64,000 nt of DNA, taken from assembly GCF_020873915.1 (NCBI RefSeq), contig NZ_JAHWGP010000007.1, positions 1 through 64,000 on the forward strand, read 5' to 3'. This document shows, piece after piece, positions 43,003-50,463 of this stretch. How positions within the stretch are numbered: position 1 is the first letter of the stretch; each line of letters opens with the position of its first letter. The notes beneath the pieces are model-generated. The model did not search any database. It worked only from the letters and a program-made list of their open reading frames with translations, and was not told the origin of the DNA. This DNA comes from Streptomyces sp. DH5 (GTDB taxonomy: Bacteria > Actinomycetota > Actinomycetes > Streptomycetales > Streptomycetaceae). Made by a program: the position numbers and the translations under genes.

Positions 43003-46000
43003 GAGTACCGTCCGTAGTCGTTCGAAGGCTGTTCTGGCCAACGCACAATCTACGGTCCCACAGCTCGTCGGCGCAGGCTTGTTCGACAGGTCGCCGCCTT
43101 CCACCTGCTGGATCCGGTTGATCGCCAGCCGGGTGACCGTCCCGGACTTCTGGGCGGTGATGGAGGCTTCCATCTTCATCGCCTCGATGGTGGCCACGGT
43201 GGCTCCGGCCTCCACCTCGTCACCTTCGGTGACCGAGAGGGTCACCACACCGGCGAAGGGCGCCGCGACGTGGCCGGGGTTCGCCCGGTCGGCCTTCTCG
43301 GTGACCGGGACGTCGGAGGCCGCCGCCCGGTCACGCACCTGGATCGGCCGCAACTGCCCGTTCAGCGTGGACATCACGGTCCGCATGCCCCGTTCGTCGG
43401 CGTCGCCGACGGCCTGGAGCTCGATGAGGAGCCGGACACCGGGTTCGAGGTCGACGCTGTACTCCTTGCCCGGGCGCAGTCCGTAGAAGAAGTCCTTGCT
43501 GTCCAGGACGCCGGTGTCACCGAAGGACTGCCGGTGCGTCTCGAACTCCCGTGTGGGGCCGGGGAAGAGGAGCCGGTTGAGGGTCGGCCGGCGGTCCTTC
43601 GCCAGTCCCTCCCGGTCGTCGGCGGACAGCTCCTGGACGGGCTTGGGCTCGGCGCGGCCGCGCAGGGCCTTGCTGCGGAAGGGCTCCGGCCAGCCGCCGG
43701 GCGGGGTGCCCAGTTCGCCGCGCAGGAAGCCGATGACGGAGTCGGGGATGTCGAAGCGGTCCGGATCCTCCTCGAAGTCCCGCGGGGACACGCCCGCGCC
43801 GACCAGGTGCAGGGCCAGGTCCCCGACCACCTTCGACGAGGGGGTGACCTTCACCAGGCGGCCCAGCATCCGGTCCGCGGCGGCGTACATCGCCTCGATG
43901 TCCTCGAAGCGGTCGCCGAGGCCGAGCGCGATGGCCTGGGTGCGCAGGTTGGAGAGCTGGCCGCCGGGGATCTCGTGGTGGTAGACGCGGCCGGTCGGTG
44001 AGGCCAGGCCCGCCTCGAAGGGGGCGTAGACCTTGCGGACGCTCTCCCAGTAGGGCTCCAGGTCGCCGACGGCCGCCAGGTCCAGGCCCGTGGGCCGCTC
44101 GGAGTGGTCGGTCGCCGCGACGAGTGCCGACAGCGAGGGCTGCGAGGTGGTGCCGGCCATGGACGCCACCGCACCGTCGACCGCGTCCGCACCCGCCTGG
44201 ATCGCGGCGAGGTAGGTGGCGAGCTGGCCGCCGGCGGTGTCGTGGGTGTGCAGGTGCACCGGCAGGTCGAACTCCCGGCGCAGGGCCGACACGAGGGTCG
44301 CCGCCGCGGGCGCCCGCAGCAGGCCCGCCATGTCCTTGACAGCCAGCACGTGGGCGCCTGCCTCGACGATCTGCTCGGCGAGGCGCAGGTAGTAGTCGAG
44401 GGTGTAGAGGCGCTCGGACGGGTCGGACAGGTCTGAGGTGTAGCACAGGGCGACCTCGGCGACGGCCGTGCCGGTCTCGCGCACCGCGTCGATGGCGGGC
44501 CGCATCTGGGAGACGTCGTTCAGCGCGTCGAAGATGCGGAAGATGTCGATGCCGGTGGCCGCCGCCTCCTGGACGAAGGCATCCGTGACCTCGGTCGGGT
44601 ACGGGGTGTAGCCCACCGTGTTGCGTCCGCGCAGCAGCATCTGCAGGCAGATGTTCGGCACCGCCTCCCGCAGGGCGGCCAGGCGCTCCCACGGGTCCTC
44701 GGCGAGGAAGCGCAGGGCGACGTCGTACGTGGCGCCGCCCCAGCACTCCAGGGAGAGCAGTTCGGGCAAGGTGCGCGCCACCACGGGGGCGACGGCGAGC
44801 AGGTCCTTGGTGCGGACCCGGGTGGCGAGCAGCGACTGGTGGGCGTCGCGGAAGGTGGTGTCGGTGACGCCGATGGACGGTGAGGAGCGCAGCCGGGCGG
44901 CGAAGCCCTCGGGGCCGAGCTCCAGGAGCCGCTGCCGGGAGCCGGCCGGCGGTTCGCCGGCGGGCAGCGGCGGCAGCTTGGTCAGCGGGTCGATCAGCTC
45001 GGGCCGCTCGCCGTGCGGCTTGTTCACCGTGACGTCGGCGAGGTAGGTGAGCAGCTTGGTGCCGCGGTCTGCGGAGTGGCGGGCCGTGAGCAGCTCCGGG
45101 CGCTGCTCGATGAAGGACGTGGTGACCTGTCCGGCCCGGAAGTCCGGATCGTCGAGGACCGCCTGGAGGAAGGGGATGTTGGTGGCGACGCCGCGGATGC
45201 GGAACTCGGCCACCGCGCGCCGGGCCCGGCCCACCGCGGCGGCGAAGTCCCGTCCCCGGCAGGTCAGCTTCACCAGCATCGAGTCGAAGTGGGCGCTGAT
45301 CTCCGTACCGGCGTGGGTGGTGCCGCCGTCCAGCCGGATGCCGGAGCCGCCGGGCGAGCGGTAGGCGCTGATCCGGCCGGTGTCCGGGCGGAACCCGTTG
45401 GCCGGGTCCTCGGTGGTGATGCGGCACTGCAGCGCGGCGCCCCGCAGGGTGACGGAGTCCTGCGAGAGGCCGAGGTCGGCGAGCGTCTCGCCGGCGGCGA
45501 TGCGCAGCTGCGACTGGACCAGGTCGACGTCGGTGACCTCCTCGGTCACCGTGTGCTCGACCTGGATGCGCGGGTTCATCTCGATGAAGACGTGGTTGCC
45601 GTCCCGGTCGAGGAGGAACTCCACGGTGCCGGCGTTGCGGTAGCCGATCTGGCGGGCGAAGCGCACGGCGTCGGCGCAGATGCGGTCGCGCAGTTCCGGG
45701 GCGAGGTTCGGGGCGGGCGCGAGTTCGATCACCTTCTGGTGGCGGCGCTGCACCGAGCAGTCCCGCTCGAACAGGTGGATGACGTCGCCCTCGGCGTCGG
45801 CGAGGATCTGCACCTCGATGTGGCGGGGTTCGACGACGGCCTTCTCCAGGAAGACCGTCGGGTCGCCGAACGCGGACGCCGCCTCCCTGGACGCCGCCTC
45901 GATGGCCTCCCGCAGCTGGGCGGGGTCCTCGACGCGGCGCATGCCGCGTCCGCCGCCGCCCGCGACGGCCTTGACGAAGACGGGGAAGCCGATGCCGTCG

Positions 46001-46443
46001 GCGGCGCGGACGAGTTCGTCGACGTCGGTGGAGGGCGCCGAGGAGCCGAGGACGGGCACACCGGCCTCCCGGGCGGCGGCCACGGCACGGGCCTTGTTGC
46101 CGGTCAGTTCCAGGATCTGGGCGCTGGGGCCGACGAAGGTGATGCCCGCCTCTTCGCAGGCCCTGGCCAGTTCCGGGTTCTCGGACAGGAAGCCGTAGCC
46201 CGGGTAGACGGCGTCGGCGCCGGCCCGTCGCGCGGCGCCGACGATCTCCTCCACGGAGAGGTAGGCCCGCACCGGATGCCCCTGCTCGCCGATCTCGTAC
46301 GCCTCGTCCGCCTTCAGGCGGTGCAGTGAGTTGCGGTCCTCGTGGGGGAAGACGGCGACGGTTCGGGCGCCCAGTTCAAAGCCCGCGCGGAACGCCCGAA
46401 TCGCGATCTCACCGCGGTTGGCGACCAGCACCTTGCGGAACAT
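42190..46443 (-). CDS. pyc: Pyruvate carboxylase fused in frame to a SAM methyltransferase
   Basis: The first ~1119 residues are a complete pyruvate carboxylase: biotin carboxylase (GGGGRGMRRV, EMNPRIQVEHTVTEE), carboxyltransferase (DTTFRDAHQSLLATR, VKDMAGLL, LHTHDTAGG), and biotin domain with Lys1090 in EAMKMEA. It makes oxaloacetate from pyruvate. The usual last residues and stop after QQVEGGDL are missing; the frame runs on through 28 filler residues into a 270-residue DUF574 methyltransferase. ATG 46443 follows GAAGGGATC. The join looks like a deletion that removed the carboxylase end. Whether a 1417-residue fusion or two proteins are made is unknown. Confidence 0.85.
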   Translation of the reverse strand: MFRKVLVANRGEIAIRAFRAGFELGARTVAVFPHEDRNSLHRLKADEAYEIGEQGHPVRAYLSVEEIVGAARRAGADAVYPGYGFLSENPELARACEEAGITFVGPSAQILELTGNKARAVAAAREAGVPVLGSSAPSTDVDELVRAADGIGFPVFVKAVAGGGGRGMRRVEDPAQLREAIEAASREAASAFGDPTVFLEKAVVEPRHIEVQILADAEGDVIHLFERDCSVQRRHQKVIELAPAPNLAPELRDRICADAVRFARQIGYRNAGTVEFLLDRDGNHVFIEMNPRIQVEHTVTEEVTDVDLVQSQLRIAAGETLADLGLSQDSVTLRGAALQCRITTEDPANGFRPDTGRISAYRSPGGSGIRLDGGTTHAGTEISAHFDSMLVKLTCRGRDFAAAVGRARRAVAEFRIRGVATNIPFLQAVLDDPDFRAGQVTTSFIEQRPELLTARHSADRGTKLLTYLADVTVNKPHGERPELIDPLTKLPPLPAGEPPAGSRQRLLELGPEGFAARLRSSPSIGVTDTTFRDAHQSLLATRVRTKDLLAVAPVVARTLPELLSLECWGGATYDVALRFLAEDPWERLAALREAVPNICLQMLLRGRNTVGYTPYPTEVTDAFVQEAAATGIDIFRIFDALNDVSQMRPAIDAVRETGTAVAEVALCYTSDLSDPSERLYTLDYYLRLAEQIVEAGAHVLAVKDMAGLLRAPAAATLVSALRREFDLPVHLHTHDTAGGQLATYLAAIQAGADAVDGAVASMAGTTSQPSLSALVAATDHSERPTGLDLAAVGDLEPYWESVRKVYAPFEAGLASPTGRVYHHEIPGGQLSNLRTQAIALGLGDRFEDIEAMYAAADRMLGRLVKVTPSSKVVGDLALHLVGAGVSPRDFEEDPDRFDIPDSVIGFLRGELGTPPGGWPEPFRSKALRGRAEPKPVQELSADDREGLAKDRRPTLNRLLFPGPTREFETHRQSFGDTGVLDSKDFFYGLRPGKEYSVDLEPGVRLLIELQAVGDADERGMRTVMSTLNGQLRPIQVRDRAAASDVPVTEKADRANPGHVAAPFAGVVTLSVTEGDEVEAGATVATIEAMKMEASITAQKSGTVTRLAINRIQQVEGGDLSNKPAPTSCGTVDCALARTAFERLRTVLMTDPAAAPGSAQQKIDTSVPHSARIWNYWLGGKDNYPVDEEAGDAYTAVFPGIVTIARSSRAFLRRNITYLVAEQGIRQFLDIGTGLPTADNTHQVAQRIAPDSRIVYVDNDPMVLAHARALLYSTPEGATAYVDASVLEPDRILEAAGQTLDLTRPTALILSNILGHIADYDQARSIVTRLMAVLPSGSYLSINDGSRGVDPDFEQAQDGYNKSGAIPYNLRTVEEITAFFDGLELVDPGVVSVQLWRPDSSAPEPVTIAEHGGLARKP

Positions 46444-46540
46444 TCTCGATCCCTTCAGCCTGCCGTTGACGAAGACCATCGTGTCGGTGGCAGGTCCGGT
46501 ACGCCATGTGAGCCGGGCCACTCACACCTGGCCACCGAGG

Positions 46541-46589
46541 CGTGTGAGGGGCCGCAGAGAAACGTTTCTCCTCCGCGGCCCCTCACACG
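46541..46589 (-). terminator. Nested hairpin between subtilase and pyruvate carboxylase genes
   Basis: Perfect 15-bp arms (46541-46555, 46575-46589) enclose the perfect palindrome GAGAAACGTTTCTC (46557-46570). It lies 29 bp downstream of the subtilase stop. A competing pair, CTCACAC (46521-46527) with GTGTGAG (46542-46548), overlaps one arm. Confidence 0.7.
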
Positions 46590-46617
46590 TGTCAGCGGCT
46601 CCCGCCCGGCCGGCGCA

Positions 46618-47826
46618 CTACTCCGTGATCTTGAGCAGCTTGTTCGGGGTGCCGGAGCCGGGGTCGCCGATCCTGTCCGCGGTGGCTCCCGCGGTCAGCG
46701 CGTTCGCCACCGCCGCCGGGTCGGCGTCGGGGTGGCCGGCGAGGTAGACGGCGGCCGCGCCGGCCACGTGGGGGGAGGCCATCGAGGTGCCGGATATCGT
46801 CTTGGTGCCGCCGTCACCGTCGTTCCAGGCGGAGGTGATGTCGGAGCCGGGCGCGTAGAGGTCCACGGCCTTGCCGTAGTTGGAGAAGTCGGACTGGGCG
46901 TCGTCCTTGGTGCTGGAGGCGACCGTGAGGGCCTCGGGGACGCGGGCGGGCGATCCCTGCCCCGCGTCGGTGGACTCGTTGCCGGCCGCGACGGCGAAGG
47001 TGACCCCGGAGGCGATGGCCTTCTGGACCGCCGCGTCGAGGGCCGGGTCGGCGCCGCCGCCGAGACTCATGTTGGCGACGGAGGGGCCCTTGTGGTTCTC
47101 GGTGACCCAGTCGATGCCGGCGATGACCTGCTCGGTGGTTCCGGAGCCGTTGTCGTCCAGGACTCTGACCGCCACCACCTTCGCCTGCTTGGCCACTCCG
47201 TGCGCGGCGCCGGCGATGGTGGCGGCGACGTGTGTGCCGTGTCCGTTGCCGTCGTCGGCGGTGTCGTCGTCGTCGACGGCGTCGTAGCCGTGGGTCGCCC
47301 GGCCCTCGAAGTCCTGGTGCGTGACGCGTACGCCGGTGTCGATGACGTAGGCGGTGACGCCCTCACCGGCCTGGTCGGGGTAGGTGTACTCGCCGTCGCC
47401 CGCGGTGTCCGCCTGGTCGACCCGGTCCAGGCCCCAGGACGGCGGGTCGTCCTGGGTCGCGGTGGTGCGGAACATGCGGTTGGCCACGACCGCGCCGACG
47501 GCCGGATCCGCGGCGAGGCGCTTGGCCTCGGTCTCGCTCAGGCCGTCCGCGGCGAAGCCGTCGAGGGCCGCCCGGTAGGACCGGCTGAGCTCACCGCCGT
47601 ACTCCTGGGCCAGGTCCTTCTTGGCGGCGGACGTCGTCTTCTCGTCGAGCAGGACGATGTAGCTGCCGGCGACCGCCCCTTCGGCGTTCAGGCCGAACAC
47701 GGTGCCCTGGGCGGGCTCGACGGCCTGGGCCGACGACGCCCCGAGCAGGGCTGTCGCGGTGGCGGCCGTCACCGCGCACGCGGCGGCGGTGACCTTCAGG
47801 GCGGCGGTACGCGTGGGATGCGTCAT
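46618..47826 (-). CDS. Secreted subtilisin-like serine protease (S8)
   Basis: A 402-residue preproprotease. Signal peptide residues 1-35 (ending SSAQA), an I9 inhibitor propeptide (YIVLLDEKTTSAAKKDL), then the catalytic domain with Asp (VIDTG), His (GHGTHVA) and Ser (GTSMASPH). It is secreted and self-cleaved to degrade extracellular protein. ATG 47826 follows GAGGAG. Confidence 0.92.
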   Translation of the reverse strand: MTHPTRTAALKVTAAACAVTAATATALLGASSAQAVEPAQGTVFGLNAEGAVAGSYIVLLDEKTTSAAKKDLAQEYGGELSRSYRAALDGFAADGLSETEAKRLAADPAVGAVVANRMFRTTATQDDPPSWGLDRVDQADTAGDGEYTYPDQAGEGVTAYVIDTGVRVTHQDFEGRATHGYDAVDDDDTADDGNGHGTHVAATIAGAAHGVAKQAKVVAVRVLDDNGSGTTEQVIAGIDWVTENHKGPSVANMSLGGGADPALDAAVQKAIASGVTFAVAAGNESTDAGQGSPARVPEALTVASSTKDDAQSDFSNYGKAVDLYAPGSDITSAWNDGDGGTKTISGTSMASPHVAGAAAVYLAGHPDADPAAVANALTAGATADRIGDPGSGTPNKLLKITE

Positions 47827-48178
47827 GAAGAGGGGTCTCCTCGTCAGATGTGGGGGGTTGACCTCCGGCGCGGAGCGGCGCGGAAGCTGACGAGAAGACT
47901 GACTTTTTGTCGCGGTCAGTTCAATGGGCCGGTTCGGCGGCCGGGGCGGTGTGACGGTGGATCTCCACAACGTCCGCCCAAGTCCGGGCCAACCGCCGGA
48001 CAAAGGCCGAGCTGAGCGCGTTGCCTGAAACCCTCAAGGACCGACTGGGCGAGATCTGTGACCATCCCCTCACCCGACTCTCACGGTGGGGACGTTTGTC
48101 GCGGCTGTCACCGGACGGGGACGCCTGCGGGGAAGCCGGGGCGTGGCCCACCACTCCCCCCGCCGGGCTGTCAGGCGG
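47827..48178. other. 352-bp gap upstream of the subtilase
   Basis: It should hold the subtilase promoter. ACTGAC/GTCAGT (47898-47903, 47915-47920) form a small inverted repeat around a T run. No gene is recognised. Confidence 0.4.
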
Positions 48179-48505
48179 TCAGGCCTGACCGGTCTCGAAG
48201 CGGGTGATGCGGCCCTCGTCGTCCACGGTGAAGCTCCAGCGGGTGCGCATCTCGCCGTAGGTGTCGTTGCTGTAGCGGGCCACCAGACGGCGGCCGCCGT
48301 CGGACTCGTTGTCGACGTCCAGGTGACCGTGGGAGGAGAAGATCTCCCGGTCGGTCCACTCGACGAGGTCGCGTTCGGTGCCGTCGTCCGCCATGGTGGC
48401 GCCGGGCGCGAGGAGGGCCATGAAGCCCTCCCGGTCATGGTGGTTGACGGCAGCGACGAAGGCGCGCACGGCCGGGTCGCTGAGGCGGGTGATCTGAATG
48501 GTCAT
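48179..48505 (-). CDS. NTF2-like (SnoaL-like) protein
   Basis: A 108-residue protein of the nuclear-transport-factor-2-like fold (AFVAAVNHHDREGFMALLAP; WSFTVDDEGRITRFE). Function unknown. ATG 48505 is chosen; the frame extends to a GTG at 48529, and no strong RBS is seen. Confidence 0.75.
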   Translation of the reverse strand: MTIQITRLSDPAVRAFVAAVNHHDREGFMALLAPGATMADDGTERDLVEWTDREIFSSHGHLDVDNESDGGRRLVARYSNDTYGEMRTRWSFTVDDEGRITRFETGQA

Positions 48506-48635
48506 GTGTGCCAGCGTCGTACCGCTCACCGGGCCCCGCCACCCGCCGTCACCCGAACGGCGACCGGCGGCGCGCCCGCCCCGTCGTCGGGGTGCGACGG
48601 TGGTCGGGCCAGGCCACCGCTCCCGGGGAGACGAC

Positions 48636-49178
48636 GTGAACTGTTACGACCGACGCGATCTGGGACTGCTGCTGCTCCGACTGGGGACGGGCGGGGTACT
48701 CGCGGCGCACGGCGCGCAGAAGCTGTTCGGCTGGTTCGGCGGCGGCGGTATCGAGGGCACCGGTCAGTTCATGGAGTCCATCGGCTACGCGCCCGGCAGG
48801 ACCAGCGCCACGCTGGCGGGCCTCGCGGAGGCGGGCGGCGGCACACTGCTCGCGCTCGGACTCGCCACCCCGGCGGCGGGGGCCGCGGCGGCCGGCGCGA
48901 TGGCGGGCGCGTCCGCCGTGCACGCACCCAACGGCTTCTTCAACCAGGAGGGCGGCTTCGAGTACGCCGCCTCGCTCGGCCTGACGGCCGCCGGTCTCGC
49001 CGTCACGGGGCCCGGCCGGCTCTCCCTGGACCACGTCCTCGGTCACGCGGCCAACCGGAACTGGATGCTCCCGGTGGCCTTCGCGGCGATCGGCGCGGGC
49101 ACGGCGGTGATGCTGGGAGCGCGCAGCCGGCGGCTCCGCAAGGCCAGGGAGGGCGAGCAGGAAGCGCTCTTCGAGTAA
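48636..49178 (+). CDS. DoxX family membrane protein
   Basis: A 180-residue membrane protein with about four hydrophobic segments and the DoxX pattern LLLLRLGTGGVLAAHGAQKL. DoxX proteins are linked to redox homeostasis and sulfur oxidation. GTG 48636 follows GGGGAG. Confidence 0.85.
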   Translation: MNCYDRRDLGLLLLRLGTGGVLAAHGAQKLFGWFGGGGIEGTGQFMESIGYAPGRTSATLAGLAEAGGGTLLALGLATPAAGAAAAGAMAGASAVHAPNGFFNQEGGFEYAASLGLTAAGLAVTGPGRLSLDHVLGHAANRNWMLPVAFAAIGAGTAVMLGARSRRLRKAREGEQEALFE

Positions 49179-49228
49179 CGGGACCGGCAGGAGGGGGCGA
49201 TGTCAGTGGCCCGTGCCAGGCTGTCCCC

Positions 49229-49582
49229 ATGACTGAAGATCTGTCTCCTCCCCCGCCCCGGGCGGCCGGTGCGGACCTGTGGGAGGCCGTCGACGGCCTG
49301 TGCGGCTGGCTGGACGCCCACCGTCCCGACGACGGCCCGGACCGCGTGCCGCTGCGCATCCTGAAACTGTCCGAGGAGGTCGGCGAGGTCGCCCAGGCCG
49401 TGATCGGGGCGACCGGCCGGAACCCGCGCAAGGGCATCACGCACACGTGGGAGGACGTCCAGTCCGAGCTGTGCGACGTGGCCGTCACGGCCCTGGTGGC
49501 GCTGCGCACGCTCACGCCCGACGCCCGGGAGGTCTTCACCCGGCACCTCGACGGTGTCACCCGCCGCTCCCTCGGCACGTAG
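49229..49582 (+). CDS. MazG-like nucleotide pyrophosphohydrolase
   Basis: A 117-residue all-helical protein. ILKLSEEVGEVAQAVIG and the distal ELCDVAVTAL supply the acidic Mg ligands (ExxE ... ExxD) of MazG-like NTPases, which remove unwanted dNTPs. RBS before ATG 49229 is weak. Confidence 0.8.
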   Translation: MTEDLSPPPPRAAGADLWEAVDGLCGWLDAHRPDDGPDRVPLRILKLSEEVGEVAQAVIGATGRNPRKGITHTWEDVQSELCDVAVTALVALRTLTPDAREVFTRHLDGVTRRSLGT

Positions 49583-49601
49583 CGCCGCTCGGGTGGAGCG
49601 C

Positions 49602-49631
49602 GCCCCCGCCCGGGCGCCGGCGCGCGGGGGC
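49602..49631. terminator. Bidirectional hairpin between convergent genes
   Basis: GCCCCCGC (49602-49609) pairs with GCGGGGGC (49624-49631) across 14 bases, between the MazG-like gene and the ABC/LuxR chimera. Confidence 0.45.
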
Positions 49632-49653
49632 CGTCCCGGGCCCGTCACCGGGG

Positions 49654-50241
49654 TCAGTCCCGGCGACGGGCGTCCTCCAGGTAGTGCAGTACGGCGGCGA
49701 CTCTGCGGTCCGTACGGTCGGTGGGGGCCAGGTCGAGCTTGGCGAAGATGTTGCGGATGTGCTTGTGGACGGCACCGTCGCTGACGACGAGCCGCTCGGC
49801 GATGGCCGTGTTGCCCAGTCCCTCCGCCATGAGCGCCAGTACGTCCCGTTCGCGGGGGCTGAGCCGTTGCAGCCGGGCGTCCGGCCTCGTCCGGGTGAGG
49901 AGTTGGGCGACGACCTCGGGGTCGATGGCGGTGCCGCCGTCCGCCACCGCCTGGAACACGAACCCGACGCGGCCGCGGCGCAGTTCGGTCAGCTGCTTCT
50001 CGGACATCGAGGACAGGTCGGTGCCACCGATCCGCACCGTTCCCGAGCCGGGCCGGTCCAGGCCCACCGCGCAGTGCAGGAGGGTGCTCTTGCCGGATCC
50101 GGACGGTCCCATGACGGCCGTCGCGGTGCCGCGCACGAACACGGTGCTGACGTCGTCCAGTGCCACGACCGGCTGGTCCGTGCCGTACGTCTTGCGTACG
50201 CGGTCGAGGCTGACGGCGGCGTCGGCCGGGTTCACTGACAT
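49654..50241 (-). pseudogene. Chimera of an ABC ATPase N-terminus and a LuxR C-terminus
   Basis: Residues 1-97 are a MacB/LolD-type ATPase (Walker A GPSGSGKST, 45-53) ending exactly at the Q-loop (VGFVFQ). From about residue 98 the frame is the tail of a NarL-type response regulator, with the helix-turn-helix LSPRERDVLALMAEG and VSDGAVHKHIRNIF. The signature and Walker B motifs and the receiver domain are missing. A deletion between an ABC gene and a nearby response-regulator gene explains it. ATG 50241 keeps an RBS (GAAGG). Confidence 0.8.
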
Positions 50242-50463
50242 GGTGGGGCGCCTTCCGGGCGGAGCTTCTCGCGGGACTGTCACGACGGTAGGAGCCGAGG
50301 GTTGCGCCGCCCATGCGGCCAGCGACCGGACGCGGGTGGTGCAGGCACTACCGCCCGTGCGTCGCGGTCCGGTGCGCGTGCGCCGGTGGAGGCCTGGTTC
50401 CGTCACGCACTCGGAGGCCGGGGCGGCTTCGGGGAGCGGCAACTCACGGGGGATCATGGCCCC

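Noticed and set aside
43517-45427. 636-residue minus-strand ORF
   Set aside because: Out-of-frame reading of pyruvate carboxylase, rich in Arg/Pro/Gly with no homology signs.
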